The notes beneath the pieces were generated by a model, which was not told the origin of the DNA, did not search any database, and saw nothing but the letters and a program-made list of their open reading frames with translations. A program made the translations under genes and the position numbers. 64,000 bases of DNA from Armillaria gallica. Taxonomy: Eukaryota; Basidiomycota; Agaricomycetes; Agaricales; Physalacriaceae. Below, piece by piece: positions 48,195 to 60,087 of the stretch. How positions within the stretch are numbered: the first letter of the stretch is position 1; each line of letters starts with the position of its first letter. Location: contig JBANDB010000002.1 in NCBI GenBank assembly GCA_037576215.1, forward strand, positions 806,001-870,000. The letters run 5' to 3'.

Positions 48195-49385
48195 ATTTAC
48201 GATGGCCGCCGTGTACACAGCGGAATAGATCCTGCGATACAGACAAGGAAATACTGCCGTCGTGAAACAACGGGTTTGAACTTGTAAAGCAAAGTTTAAG
48301 CTGGCACAGTCGTATCCCGATGTACTTGTTTGGATCAGAAGGTCATCGGGGTTTAAAATGTTGTGTTCTGACTGTTAACTTCGAAGCTGTCGGACGTCTG
48401 CCCAATCCCTTGCCAGGGCTTCGCTTTGGCTGGGATTGGTCGTCTTTTCAATTCGCGGATAATCTGAGGTGTCTACTTCAGAACCGCTGGAATTCTTGCC
48501 CACTTTGTGCTTACGGACGGTGCATCATCATTCCTTACTCGTAGCCATGTCGTACAAGTCAACGGTACGTCTAATATCGATTCACTGACGCAGCAAACTG
48601 AAGCAACGTTTACAGAAGTCACCTTGACTCGAACCAATAAAATACTACAGACTTGATTCTGTTGGTTCCGGTCTCTGGATTTTGTATTCTCTCTTCAGAT
48701 GAGATCTGGCAACGTTTTGTGAGGTGAGTATCGACTCTCTACGGAAGAATATGTAGCTGAACTGTCAATTCAGTGTAAAGGAATCAATCCGTCCTAGGGC
48801 ATGTTGAGATACTCGCCAGGATGTAACTCGCTGCTTCTACGGCGGTACTGTATGCCGCAATGTCTTGTAACTCGCAGAGCGGGTGTAATGTTCGCAGAAA
48901 CGTAAAGAATAGGAACTTGAATGAATGTCTGTGGCGGTAATCGCTGAACCAGGACGTCTTCAAAGAGGACAGCAAATCTTCGACAGCTGTGCGTCCATTC
49001 AAGTATCTGCTTTCGAGGGTTGAATTTGCGACCCCGCTTTTGCGCTACAATGAACACATTCGTCAATTTGTCTAAGGATATCCTCACTCATCACGTACTT
49101 CAGATGTCCGATTATGCCATCTCCAAATACTGATATTTCAATGCATTCCATTGTCTGCTCTTCTTCTACAAAGTGGCCATGCTACTGCCGCATATCTTTG
49201 AGGACTTCGGAGCTTTCGGTTCCAGGCCTAGGATGCGAAACAAGGAGGTGTGCAATTTTTTAGCCTACTTTGGGATATTCGGGACGCCAAACCCGACATC
49301 TGGAATTCAGCACACGGCACCATTGATCCCGTTTGTCCCTTCCTTCGCCGCCGTCTTACAGCCTTGTATGAGTAGCGTGTCGCAA
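48195..49385 (+). repeat. R1, 5' 1.2-kb fragment
   Basis: Begins at GATGGCCGCCGTG like the full copies and runs with few changes through the core and the GCCAGGATGTAACTCGCTGC block. It becomes more diverged after about 49080 and stops near 49385. The 3' half of the element is absent. Confidence 0.85.
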
Positions 49386-49978
49386 CCACATGATCTAAGG
49401 AATGATTTTCCGCCCTAAGTGTGGATTCGCGGATGCGGGACCTCACACGTCACAGAGTCAGCCCCTGAGATTGTTTCACCGATTTGATTGCTAACATGTC
49501 TATTTCAGGATGTCGGGTTCGTCTTCCCGCATCTTACCGCACCCTGATCAGATAAGTTCATTGTTCGCGCATTGGACCTCTATTCCATTGTATTGATCTT
49601 TGATCTACTTTGCACACATTTCTTGTTTTTCCTTTCTTATGTTACCGTCCCATTGCCGAGGCCATGAGGGAGTACTCACTAGGGGGCTTGACCACATCGG
49701 CAGAGCGTAGGACAGGTTCGGTCCCATAGCAGCTCTCTGTAGTATGGACGTCGTTACGTTTCTGTTTAGGAGTCGTGACATCTAATGAAATTACCTTTCT
49801 TCCTTCCAAGTTTAACCACGTCACGCAGGCTTGAGACACGCTTCACCCAGAATTTCATTGGTATACATTTGGTACATAGTATGGGCATGGGGAATCCCTG
49901 TACAGGCGTACTATTCTGACATCCTCGCCACTCGGTCTGATAAGGACTGCAACATAGTACTTAGCCATTTAGTGGGAT
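49386..49978. other. No gene seen
   Basis: No supported coding or repeat structure. Confidence 0.4.
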
Positions 49979-50345
49979 CTAATATGAAGATGAGAGGAAA
50001 GGCGGCGAGTATAGGTGAGCACATACATGAAGGAGATCTTTTGATAGCCCGGCTCGTTGTTTTGAATTAACTGACACCCAAACCTGGAGTTGTGTGTCGT
50101 CCCCTTTCTCGGAATCGCCGGTAGCGATATACTGCCGCCCTATAGACTGTATAATCCTGATCACGGAGTGTCAGAAATGGTACAAGAAGCCAATAGATGG
50201 GAGATGAGCAGCTGATTTGGCGCACTGGGTGAGATGTGTATGCCTGCGGGAACTAGAGCAGGATCTTTGAAGTTGAGTGACTTTAGGATGTGGTCGACAG
50301 GCTGTGCAATTGTCGTGGATGGTCACCAGTCTTGGATGACAAGGA
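49979..50345 (-). pseudogene. Deleted copy of the WD40/membrane-anchor gene
   Basis: Reading the minus strand from 50345, sequence matches exon three of the WD40 gene (from about 26254) with the end of that exon deleted. It continues into the following intron (CTTGTACCATTTCTGACACTC) and then jumps to the seventh exon, which begins TATACAGTCTAT and contains the RQYIATGDSEKGDDTQLQVW segment. About 490 bp of the parent between roughly 26457 and 26945 is missing. The copy carries many substitutions and neither ends nor splices can give a protein. It was probably formed by duplication followed by deletions. Confidence 0.8.
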
Positions 50346-50383
50346 GATCATAGATAACTTGTATATCAACAAAGGTGACAGTG

Positions 50384-50565
50384 TCGCTGTGAGATTTGTC
50401 AGGTCAACATGAAGAGAGCAGCATCTTCGAAGGTGGGTGAGCCATACGGTCACAGCGCATGCACATTGATTCAGACACAGGTTCTTACCTGTTAGGTCCG
50501 TGCATAGATCCTGTGATACAGACAAGGAAATACTGCCGTTGTGAAACAACAGGTAAAGCAAAGGA
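50384..50565 (+). repeat. R1 5'-edge fragment with upstream extension
   Basis: GTCGCTGTGAGATTTGTCAG through TTACCTGTTAGGTCC matches 44029-44155, and GATCCTGTGATACAGACAAGG onward matches 44213-44280. The piece between (44156-44212) is missing here. It stops just before the AT-rich frame fused to the Hsp70-like fragment. Confidence 0.75.
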
Positions 50566-50857
50566 GAGGATCATAGATGCTGTGTCCGGACACGTATGCA
50601 ACAGTGTTGTCGGTGTCCGGGACGTCCTTGAAGGATCATTCTTTGACCAGAAGAAATGTTGTAATAAGGGAGTTTCTTTCTCTTTTTATGACCTTACATT
50701 ATATTCTTAGAATGTCAAATGTTTGGTCTATTTATTCTTTGAAAAGACATAGAAACATAGATTTAGAAAATCACCCTTTTCTAAAAGATCTTTTTGAACT
50801 GGAGAGACAAGGACAAATACTCTATTTTATTGCAATTTGTTTATTATTTCAAGTCGT

Positions 50858-51616
50858 GCCTTTGGTTGATTTCTCCCCAGTGTCTGTTACAACTAGGGTT
50901 TCAAAGTATTGCTATGGTATAGCGGTGGATAGACTGTTTGACCCTACCAATCCAGAACACCAGCGGCGTAGAAACAACACCTTTGAAGATGCCTCTGGCG
51001 AGATAAGGCTCGGCGATCAATTTGACACCATTCTCGCCAAGGTGATGATCTCGCCCGAAGCCGCATTTCTGTTGCTAAACTTATATATTAGGATGTTCAG
51101 GTCTTTGAGAAAGAAGAGTTTCGAAGGACCTACTGTTTAAAACGAAAGCTCCTTTCTGATTTACACACTATCAATGTGAGTATCTACAGTTATCGCGGTT
51201 CGAAATCAGATTCGACTTGGATGGATACTGAACGTACGTTCCTACTTACTCCATAAAGCTCAACACCATTGTGACATGTATATCCAAGGTGACATGTATC
51301 CTGTGCTTTGCACTGTGACTGCAGACACTCGAGAAGCAGCTAAGGCGCTGGTTCCCCAGCGAAGGCCGGATGGGAAGCCCTTTTCTACCCTTCGCTTTGA
51401 TATTGTCATACTCTTTGGTCGGACGGAGATGGAAGCCCAGATCTGTTGGATAGAGAATGTGAGCGTTCATTCACGTCAGCTTATTTCCTCCGCGCTAACT
51501 GGTATATGAAATGTAGGGCATAGAGAAGAGGTTCGTGTATCATTAATATCGTAAATGCGTTACTAATCTCCATGTCCGTTTCAGAGGACCGGCTCGTATC
51601 CTGTATGACACGTAGG
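50858..51616 (+). pseudogene. Hsp70-like protein, 5'-truncated copy (copy C)
   Basis: Homology to the intact Hsp70-like genes begins abruptly at VSVTTRVSKYCYG, equivalent to the last third of those proteins. It continues in frame through RLGDQFDTILAK, a 50-nt intron, DVQVFEKEEFRRTY, DSTWMDTE, a second intron, TADTREAAKALVPQRRPDG, DIVILFGRTEMEAQICW, GIEKR and a final RGPARILYDT stop. Every splice junction seen in the complete copies is preserved, so truncation looks recent. The nucleotide-binding motifs are absent. The sequence directly upstream (about 50590-50855) is unusually AT-rich, open in the same frame and unrelated to Hsp70. The product could not be a working ATPase. Confidence 0.75.
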
Positions 51617-51618
51617 TG

Positions 51619-52529
51619 TACTTGGCACTGGACATTGAGGTTTGCTATCGCACAGTCAAAGCATGCATGTATAATAAAGTCTGCAGTTGTATGTATTTCT
51701 TCCTTTGAAACCAGTGCCCGTCTGCGTCGGGTCAGACCTTGCCTGTGAACAGAGGGAAGGATATATAAGAAGTACCTCAACTGTTCTACCTAGATACTTA
51801 AACAGTACACGAAAGGCTGTTTGTTCTACGACGATGGCCGGTAAACGCTACCTTACCTGTACCACTTAGTCAGGCAGATATGTGGTTTCTTGACACGGAC
51901 AATTTTGGGCAGGCGCAATGACAGTAAGGGAACTTTCATGGACAGTGGTAAGAAGAGATTATAGTCAGAGATTGGCCAGTGGGCTCAATTTTAGACCGCG
52001 TAGTGAGGAGAAGGGAGGGGAATTATTCGTGGAACGAATTTCGTTCTGCGCCGAGCTACACATCGACATGATTTGCTGGCATGGGTTAGCATTGCTAGGG
52101 AACCGAGCGAAATAGTGTAATTGGAAAACCAATGAGCACGGGGACAACAGACGGACGAAAAGCTAACAGTGCATGAATTATCCGTAATTTCTTCGCTGTA
52201 TTTTTCTTTCGACCGACACTTTCGTCATAGTTTCTCTTTTTATTTATTTAAGTACATACCAGAAAATTATTTAACGTTGTTGCTTACCTTTGTTGTTATC
52301 TATTTGCTCATGTTAGGAAATCACAACTTTTGCGACCCGGGGGAGACCTTGTCAAGCAAGGTGAAGCTATCAAATAAACATGGCGATTCAGGGATTGGTT
52401 ATGATACATATAGCACCGTACGCGAATTAATCAATGTCTTTTAGATTTTCCTATATAATAATCCCAGCTGCCCAGCGCCGTGAATACAAAGCCTTCGCAA
52501 AGGAAAAGGTAATCATACTCACATAGTAA
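51619..52529. other. No supported gene
   Basis: 3' flank shared by convergent Hsp70-like copy C and gene A. Only short frames. Confidence 0.45.
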
Positions 52530-55001
52530 TCATAAATTTCGCTCGTAGACGATGCGAGCAGGACTTCTGTATAGGAATCAGTACAACAACTAAACCAAAA
52601 GCCCAAGGCCTCACCTCCTCTCCATACCCTGTGATAATTCAAGTCAGTGTGCTCTGCATAGTCAACAACCTGAAAAGCTCACATTCTCTTTCCAACTAAT
52701 CTGGGCTTTCAACTCCGTGCGGCCAAACAATATGATGACATCAAACGAGAAACTGTAATATGATTTCCCATCTACTCTTCGCCTAAGGATCAACCCTCTG
52801 GCAGCCTCACGCGTATCGGCTGTTACAACACAGATCGTCGGATACATTGCATCTAATCAAAGGGTCAGTCCCGTCAACGACACCAGAAACATCACTATGC
52901 ACCGCTTTCATAGTCCATCCAGCGAGGATCAGCCCGAGTCCCGCGGTAGCAAAGGATGTTCACGTCAATTCTGTTGAAGTCAGAGAGAAGCTTCGTAACT
53001 CTGTGATACGAAGACCGGAATTCCTTTTCTTCGGACACTTGCACACCCTGTGTATGTGATCAATTATGGACTCGTACGGTACCATAACAGTAACTCAACT
53101 CGACGCAGGATGGCACTACACTGTCCGTCCAACTTGAGTACCCCGGCTGCATCAAAGAATGTCTTATGGCGACGGAGGATGTGTTCAGGATTCAAGCAAT
53201 CAAAAGGAGTGGATGAACAGATTCCGTAATCGTACTTGGACACACGGGCAGAGACGACATGATCCAGATAGAAGGACACGGCACCGTCTGCGACAGCTTT
53301 GTTCCTAACAAACAGTAAATCAGTTGTAAATCACCAGGATGCTTGCACTCACACGTGGCTGTCCGGCCTCGAGAACGTAACATTCAACGGGGCAAGATAT
53401 TCCTGTAGCTTATTGAAAAGCCAATCACTCGCGGCAAATCCCCCGACGAGGAAAACAGACTATAGCTTTCGCTCTATCAATATGTCCATAGACTATGTAG
53501 AGAACAACTGACCGTAACAGTTTTGTCCGTAAGAAACCGCTGGTCATCGATGGCATTGATAATTGATGTCACAGACGGCTCAAAAAACTCAGCGACCTGG
53601 CCTCTAGCAGAGGAGACCTTTGAAACCAGAACTATCGCAGAATTAACATTAACTCACCCTTCCAATTTGAGTTGCCCAGATCGAATGCCGAGCGCGGGGT
53701 CACGATCTCTCATCGTACCAAACTTGATATATGCAGGCTCATCGTCATTACGGAAGCGGAGCTTTGTCGTCTTGTCGAAACACTCGGAAATAAGATCCAC
53801 CTCTTGGGCAAACCGCGAGTCTTTAAGAAAGTCTAAAAGAAGAGATTGTTGACCATTGACCATTCAGGGAACACGGTATAACCCTCGCCTTCCAGATATC
53901 GTTTGGCGTTTTTAGTGACGAATATTGAACCCGTGAAGTGACCTAGTAGAGAAGAACAGTTCAGAAATCGCACTATTGACGCTATTCAAGAGCTCCTTAC
54001 ATTGAGGGGCAGTAATCTCTTTGAAGGAGAGAGCATCAACGCGGTCTGAAGGCGAGCTAGAATACGTGCTGATATCCACAGTCCCGCCTCCTGCATCAAC
54101 GATGACAACGGCCTCGTCTTCCTGTTGAAGACGTCAGAGGGTACCCACATATAGAACAACCTGCCACCCACATGAACATGTGTCGACAAACCATGATGAA
54201 TGCAAAAATGCAAACTCGCTTCTCCCTCGGTAACGAAATGCACACGGCCGTGTCCTTCGTCGGTATTCGGTACCAGCCCAGCACGGACCGCAGCCTCACG
54301 CATCTTGCCCTGCTGTTCGCCCTCCCATCCATTCGGATGACTCAAGATGAACTCAGTTTGATTCCCAAGGGACTGCCAGAATGCGATTCCCATTTGATGG
54401 CTCTCCAGGATAAACGTTTTCGCACATTCGAAAAGGTATCGAAAGAAGTCAGAAAAGACAGAGATAATGTCTTTGCCTAGAGGAAGGGGAGGAATGGTGT
54501 TTTGAGTGGCTAGGCCTGGTTCTCTTTTGATAGTAGGTCGGAGGTGGAGCTTGAATCTGGTAAAGCCAGGTAAGGGATAATATTCCGGTGCCATAGAGCA
54601 ATACGCACTCTGAATATTTCACCCATCCTTCATCCTCAGCCATCTCAATGATATTCTCTTTGAGGGCCTCGGCACCGACAGCCCTGACGGCACCTGTCCG
54701 ATCGTAGTACATTATCGTTGGGATCTTTGCATCGTTGCCAACATGCTCGTGAGACGGAAACCTGAAGAGAACTTTTTCATTTCCATCCGAATTCTGAGCG
54801 AGAAAAGTTACCTTGTCACGCCTTTGATTTCTGGGACCACGCCAGGGTCGAGAACGCTAGACAGAACATTAAGGGCCAGCCAAATCGCATAGTAGGGTGC
54901 ACATGCCTGTAGGATATCCCACTAAACGTTGTTCCCAAGTCGAACGCGATGACCAGCTTTCGGCGAGGTCCTTTGTACGGTTTTCGCAGCGGCGCAGTCA
55001 T
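52530..55001 (-). CDS. Hsp70-like ATPase of the HSPA12 type (gene A)
   Basis: About 14 exons keep one frame for roughly 600 residues. The phosphate-1 motif (IAFDLGTTFSG) is in exon one, phosphate-2 (VIVDAGGGTVDIST) in exon five and the adenosine motif (VFLVGGFAASDWL) in exon nine, in the order of an Hsp70/actin-fold ATPase. The C-terminal part has ARVSKYDYG, NPEH, RWMDYES and FGRTELKAQISW in place of a classical substrate-binding domain and EEVD tail, as in HSPA12-like proteins. It is probably cytosolic and nucleotide-binding; its client or partner is unknown. Intron one (54906-54857) must use a GC donor (AG|GCATGT), because the nearby GT breaks the frame. The coiled-coil gene at 55264-56663 lies immediately upstream on the same strand. 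Confidence 0.85.
54857..54906 (-). other. Probable GC-AG intron in Hsp70-like gene A
   Basis: Exon one ends TACAG and the intron begins GCATGT, ending CTAG before CGTTCTCGACC. This phase-2 junction keeps the frame into LDPGVVPEIKGVT, which aligns with LDPGIVPEINGVT of gene B. The GT three bases downstream (GTGCAC) would put the next exon out of frame. The paralog has GTACAC at this position. Confidence 0.65.
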
Positions 55002-55263
55002 GAACGTTGAAAGACGAGAGTCTCATCAGTGGAAAGGGCAAGAAAGGGGAATGTTTGGTCCTATTGACGTGTGGCCATGTCACAATGGTCACAAACGCGT
55101 CTAGTCACCAGCGGGTCACACATTGCGGCATTCCCGGGCCTGGTTCCGGAAACCTGGCAACTTGCAGCTGGCACATTGAAATACGATGTAAGTAGAATAA
55201 AATACAACAGCTTATGTCCACAAAGCGAGTGAATTATACAATATGTAACCATGAACACACTAC

Positions 55264-56663
55264 TTACTTAACTGGAACCTCGAAGGAAGAAACAAACACT
55301 ATGCCAGCTTTCACCAAACATTCTACCCTCCGTTCCTTCCATTCGCCTGCCTGCTCCATCATATGGGATACCCCAAGACCCAGCTCACACGTACACGCAA
55401 TAGTCCCGGACCCTTCTTCCGCAGGGGCCATACACACCACGCTGAACGCTTCTTGATGCGAAGGCGCGAAGACGAACAAGTCCTGCGATGTAATGCTCTC
55501 CCCAATTGCCTTATCCAGCTTCTTCGCAAGCGTCACCAGCGCACGAAATCGTTCACCGAATCTCCCGGTCAATTTTGATTGTGTAGTTTCACTTGACCAG
55601 CCCGCCACACGGAGTACGTCTCGCAGACACTCCGTGATATGCCACCCAAACGTTTCGTCAAAGTCATTGCCGACGCCATACTTACTCTTGGCTCGAGTCA
55701 TCGCTCTCCATCGCCCTGCGACTGCGGGATTATCTGTTGGCTGCTGTCAGTCACTTGATACTCGACGATGGATAGTAGGAACTAACTTGTGCTCATTATT
55801 TCGTTGTACGTCCCCACAAAAATATCCGATATCCGGTCGTCCAAACTCCAGCAAGATATGAAGTGTTGGACGGTATACGTCAAAACCGCCTGTATTCCCT
55901 TCTGCACCACTTCAATATGCATGTCCGGATCCTTGCGGTCCTGCATCCTCTCGACCATCCAGTCACCTAGGATACCCTTTAATCTCTGTCCCACCTCCGT
56001 CAAGTGCCCAGCTTCCATACTCTTTCCCGAACAGCTGAACTCGTCCACCATCATCGCCGCAATCTGGAGGACCTCCGAATTCAGCCCCTCAACCATACCC
56101 TTGATCTCGGCAAACGAATACGCATCAGCTTTGGTCAAGAAGGTCTGTGCATCTCGAAGTTCCTGCGCGCGTGCTTCCAGCAAACGGAGATCTTCCTCGC
56201 GTAGGCTTTGTTCGCGGGCAAGAGCATCAAAGGCGCCACGTAGCTCGAGCTCGAGCTCTTCATTCTTCCTCAGGAGGGCTCGATTCTCCGATTGAGCGTG
56301 TCCAAGCTCTTGAGTCAGTTTCCTTTTATCCTTTGACAACTTTGCCCCCCGGTCATCTTGCTTCTGGTATGGAGCGTGGAACCGTCGATCCTGCTTGTCG
56401 TCAGGTTGCTTTTCCTTCCCAGCAGCCCTGCGTTCTTTTCCTTTGTAGTCAGGTTCAAATCGCGCGATTCTTTCAGCGAGATTTATCGATGGAATATCGG
56501 GTTTGGAATCACCAGCTGGCAGTTTCTTGTCCTCGTCAAAAGGATATTTCGGTTTAGAATCCAAGACTACAGTTCCGTCCACCTCTGATTTCTTCACGTC
56601 CTTGGTCTCCGAGTCTGGCTCGTGGACAGCGCCGATTTCCGAGATCCCTGGCCCCTGCGGCAC
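55264..56663 (-). CDS. Coiled-coil protein with C-terminal GRWRA domain (gene E)
   Basis: One long exon (to 55787) splices at GTTAGT into 55733-55264. The N-terminal half is charged and disordered (KERRAAGKEKQPDDKQD). It is followed by a coiled coil (KLTQELGHAQSENRALLRK, LRLLEARAQELRD) and a conserved block, KADAYSFAEIKGMVEGLNSEV, shared with gene F. Exon two begins NNPAVAGRWRAMTRA and ends with CELGLG and LVKAGIVF. I recall this family as widespread in agaricomycetes without known function. The start is unresolved: the frame is open upstream of 56663 but has no ATG. A 7-nt first exon at 56755-56749 joined to 56698 would supply one and give about 462 residues. The gene lies 262 bp upstream of Hsp70-like gene A, same strand. 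Confidence 0.8.
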
Positions 56664-57605
56664 TATGTCACTTCCATGTCTGCATCCGATTGCTTGTGCT
56701 GAGAATCGTCGCTGTTCGTGGAGGGCCCCACTTGGTTGACGACTGTACTGATCATTCTTTGTAACATTTATTGAACACCGTCGAATTCACGGCCAAATGC
56801 ATATCTACACTTAGCAGTGAGTGTCCTTAGTACTTTGTCACCAGAAGATACTCTACATTATGGTTTTCGATAAGCCTGACTCTTGCAAAGCTCGATTGGG
56901 CAGAGACTGGGAGAGGCGATGGCAGTAAAGGTAAAAGGAGCGTGTTTGCCGTCGAACCACGTGGTATTGCCGGTGGGGTCTGGCATCACCCCAGTATGGC
57001 TGGCGCACAGACTCCGTTTGCTAGCATCGCCTTTGCTGCCAGTGACTACAGAAGCCAGATTGATAAAAAATTCACTACGTCCCGATATCAGGCACGTTTT
57101 TATTCTAACTCGATGTTACCGTTACGGGGAAGGGGAGCTCGGAAGATCTTGGATATCACTTTGATATCAATTGCACCTGCAGTTTCCAACAGTACGCGCT
57201 CTCAGCCGGTCAGCATTGAAGCTGAATTCCTAAAGCACAACGTCGATACTGGTGCTCAAGCCATACGCTGCAGTCTTTAAAGCTTCTATCCGCGTCGATC
57301 TAGCCCTGGAATTTGACAGCTGAGAGTCGGATGAAGTACGGCTACCAGGACGAGAGAGAGCAATCCCGGCAGGCGTAAGTCTTTTGCGCGTCGTCAAAAA
57401 GCATATTCGACTGTCATTATATTTGCGTTCCATTAGACGTCATTCAGGTGCAGAAATACAACACAACCCAATACAGTCGATATTACAGCTCACAATAGTC
57501 GAGTCGTTTCAGGGCCTGATTGGAAGAACCTGACAACATCAGCGTGAGCATAAAGCATTGAGCAAGCAGAAAGATCGCGCACCTTCAAGCAAAGTGCCCA
57601 ATTAT
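56664..57605. other. Intergenic region with a weak plus-strand frame
   Basis: A plus-strand frame ending at 57280 (YRSQIDKKFTTSRYQARFY, VSIEAEFLKHNVDTGAQ) is protein-like, and an ATG at 56862 opens FDKPDSCKARLGRDWERRW just before it. I could not connect them convincingly, so a small gene or remnant here is possible but unproven. Confidence 0.35.
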
Positions 57606-60087
57606 TCAAAGATCACGGTCGTACAAAATCTGCGCTGGGCCCCTAGTGGACGTAGAGTTCAGTATTGGCAGGATTTTACAGTGAAATAGCTGTACCTTTT
57701 CTCTACGCCCTGTCAGATAAATTGAATGAGCTTAAATATAGTTGAATTTGTTTCATGAACTCACGTCCTCCTTCCAACAAATCTGTGCTTTCAGTTCTGT
57801 TCGCCCGAAGAAGATGGCTATATCATATTCAATGCGATAATAAACCCCTCCATCCTTTGCCCGAAGAGGTTTGAGTGCCCTAGCGGCCTTACTGGTGTTT
57901 GCTGCGATAGTGAACAGGACAGAATAGTTTTCTGGGAATTGTCAGTGAATATGTAATCCATGAACCTAGGTGGAGCGGTATCACCTGGTTCTGTATCGAC
58001 CCATCTAGGATCAGATTTGTGCCCATGATAGCAAAGTATATCACTCCGGATTGAATTCAGATCTGACAAGTTCCTGTACATCCACGAAAAAGAACGACGA
58101 AACTCTTGGGTTTTCGATACTCGAATGTCCTTCAAGTTATTGAAACATTGAGGGGTTAGGACCATATTTCAAGAGAAGAAAATACACACTTTGGGTAGTA
58201 TAATGCTGTATTGGTCACCTAATGCCTTCTCCCCGTCTGGGCGCGTGAAAACATGAAGTTTGCGACGAGCGTGCTCAGGATCAAGTGGGTTGAAGATGGT
58301 GCGCACTTTTAAGCCATAAGTGTACTTAGCCACCCTTGCTGAAACGATGTTGTGAATGTAGAACGAGATAGCGCCATCGGCAACGGCTTTGTTCCTGTAA
58401 GATCGTGAGTATCAACATCAAAGGCGATAACATCGATAGCTTGGAAATACTAAGGGTACTCACAAGGGACTATTCGCAGGCCGAGAAAGGGTCACACCAA
58501 ACAGCTCTATACGTTCTCGCACCTTCAAAAATAGCCAAGTGCTTTCGGCAAACCCACCCACGAGAAAGATGGACTGCATGAATAATATTATCTCGCTGAC
58601 AACTGCTCAAAATGAAGGAAATCTTACTGAAACAGATTTCTTCGCCGTCCAACGCTGATTATCAATTTCTCGCAGGATCGATGATGCCGAAGGCTCGAAA
58701 AAACTGGCAACGTCAGAGCTGAGAATTCAAAGTTCAGGGACGAATCAGTGATAAGATAAGATTGAGGCGACTTACCCTGCTAACCTCAATTGCCCGGAAC
58801 GAATATCTAGCTGAGGATCCGTATCTCTCATCGTACCAAATTTAATATAAGCTGGTTCATCCGCATTCCTGAAACGATGCTTTGTGGTCTTGTCAAAACA
58901 GTCTGCGATAAGCTCTACTTCTCCTTCGTATTGAGAGCCTTTCAGTTTCTCTGCCAATTTTTAAGAACGAGGAGATAGACTAAAGCAACTTGCGAGCCCA
59001 CTTTTCAGAAAGTTTTCTGCACCGCGGGTGACAAATATAGACCCGGCGAAAACACCTAGCTAAGAAGGTGAGATTCGGCTCGGGAAATCGGGAACTATAC
59101 GAACATGCGGGGGTGGCGACCTCTTCAAATGATTGGTCGTCAGAAGTACGGGAGTAAGTACTGATATCCACAGTTCCCCCGCCAGCGTCAACAATCATTA
59201 CACCTTCCTCATCCTTAGCATGTAAGTCGTAAGCTGTAAGGTGGAAAAGAAGATATGCTTACTCTTATAAATGAGGCGAGCCCACGGTCGATGCAGAAGT
59301 GAAGACTCGCCTCGCCTTCTGTCACGAAGTGAATTCGCTCGTGGCCTTTATCGTTATCGGGTATAATCCCTGCATAAACAGCGGCCCTGCGCAGTTTCTT
59401 TTGTTGTATTCCCTCCCATCCGTTCGGGTGGCTGATGATATATTCAATATGATCTTCACAGGAACTCAGGAGGTCTGAGCCATTTTGGTGCGATTCTTGT
59501 ATAAATGTCAGAGTGCATTGGACTAAGTATGCATAGAAGTCGCCAAAGACTTCGACAACGTCTTTTCCTGGAGGCAGGGGGGTTATCGCATCATTTATTT
59601 CTTGTGTGTGAGCCCATCTCGGACGTAGATGGAGTTTGAATCTACGGGATGCCTTAGACTTCACAAAGAGCAAAAAAAACATGATTTTACCTCGAATATT
59701 TGACCCATCCGTCGTCCTCGGCAGATCTTATCACTCCTTCGTCAAGGGCCTCTGCGCCTGCTGCCATGAGGTCTCCAGACTGATCATAGTATAGGATTGT
59801 CGGAATCTTTGCGTTGCCGCCTGAGTTATCTTGTGCAGGGAATCTACGTTCAAAGTACACTGATCATCTGTGTTCTAGGAGACGAAAAGGACAAAATTGC
59901 CTTGTTACGCCATTAATTTCCGGAACGATCCCAGGATCTAGGATACTTGTGCGACCACCTTCAAGATTATGAGCAGACAGGCAAAGAATTTGGCGGTGTA
60001 CCTGTATGATACTCCACTGAAAGTTGTGCCCAAGTCCAATGCTATGACTAACTTCTGACTCGGACCTTGGTACGGCTGCCAAGACAT
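57606..60087 (-). CDS. Hsp70-like ATPase of the HSPA12 type (gene B)
   Basis: This gene is colinear with gene A, exon for exon. MSWQPYQGPSQKLVIALDLGTTFSG at the N-terminus is followed by LDPGIVPEINGVT, FPAQDNSGGNAKIPTILYY, HPNGWEGIQQKKLR, HFVTEGEASLHFC, MIVDAGGGTVDISTYS, FDKTTKHRFRNADEPAYIKF, SIFLVGGFAEST, NKAVADGAISFYI, RVAKYTYGLKV, EFRRSFSWMYRNL and a final GPAQILYDRDL stop at 57606. All three ATPase motifs are intact and no stop interrupts the spliced frame. Intron two appears to be a GC-AG intron (AG|GCAATT); reading through it hits a stop after 12 codons. Its role is probably the same as gene A's. Coiled-coil gene F starts 336 bp away on the opposite strand. Confidence 0.84.
59858..59917 (-). 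other. Probable GC-AG intron in Hsp70-like gene B (edges approximate)
   Basis: Exon two ends GTAACAAG and the next bases are GCAATTTTGTCC. The frame resumes at ATTCCCTGCACAAG after GAACGTAG, giving TRFPAQDN, which matches TRFPSHEH of gene A, where the same intron starts GTAACT. No in-frame GT donor fits. Confidence 0.6.

Noticed and set aside
44306..48544. Open frames of 74 codons beginning MYLFGSEGHRGL at 44306, 48320, 35450 (in a longer frame) and 30283 (minus)
   Set aside because: They are the same stretch of repeat R1. Older copies at 520, 10.6, 17.8 and 41.0 kb have lost the frame, and there is no domain or start context. Shared repeat DNA explains the similarity.
52169..52444. Plus-strand frame with hydrophobic stretch (YLTLLLTFVVIYLLML)
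   Set aside because: AT-rich low-complexity sequence between two Hsp70-like genes. A chance frame is more likely than a membrane protein.
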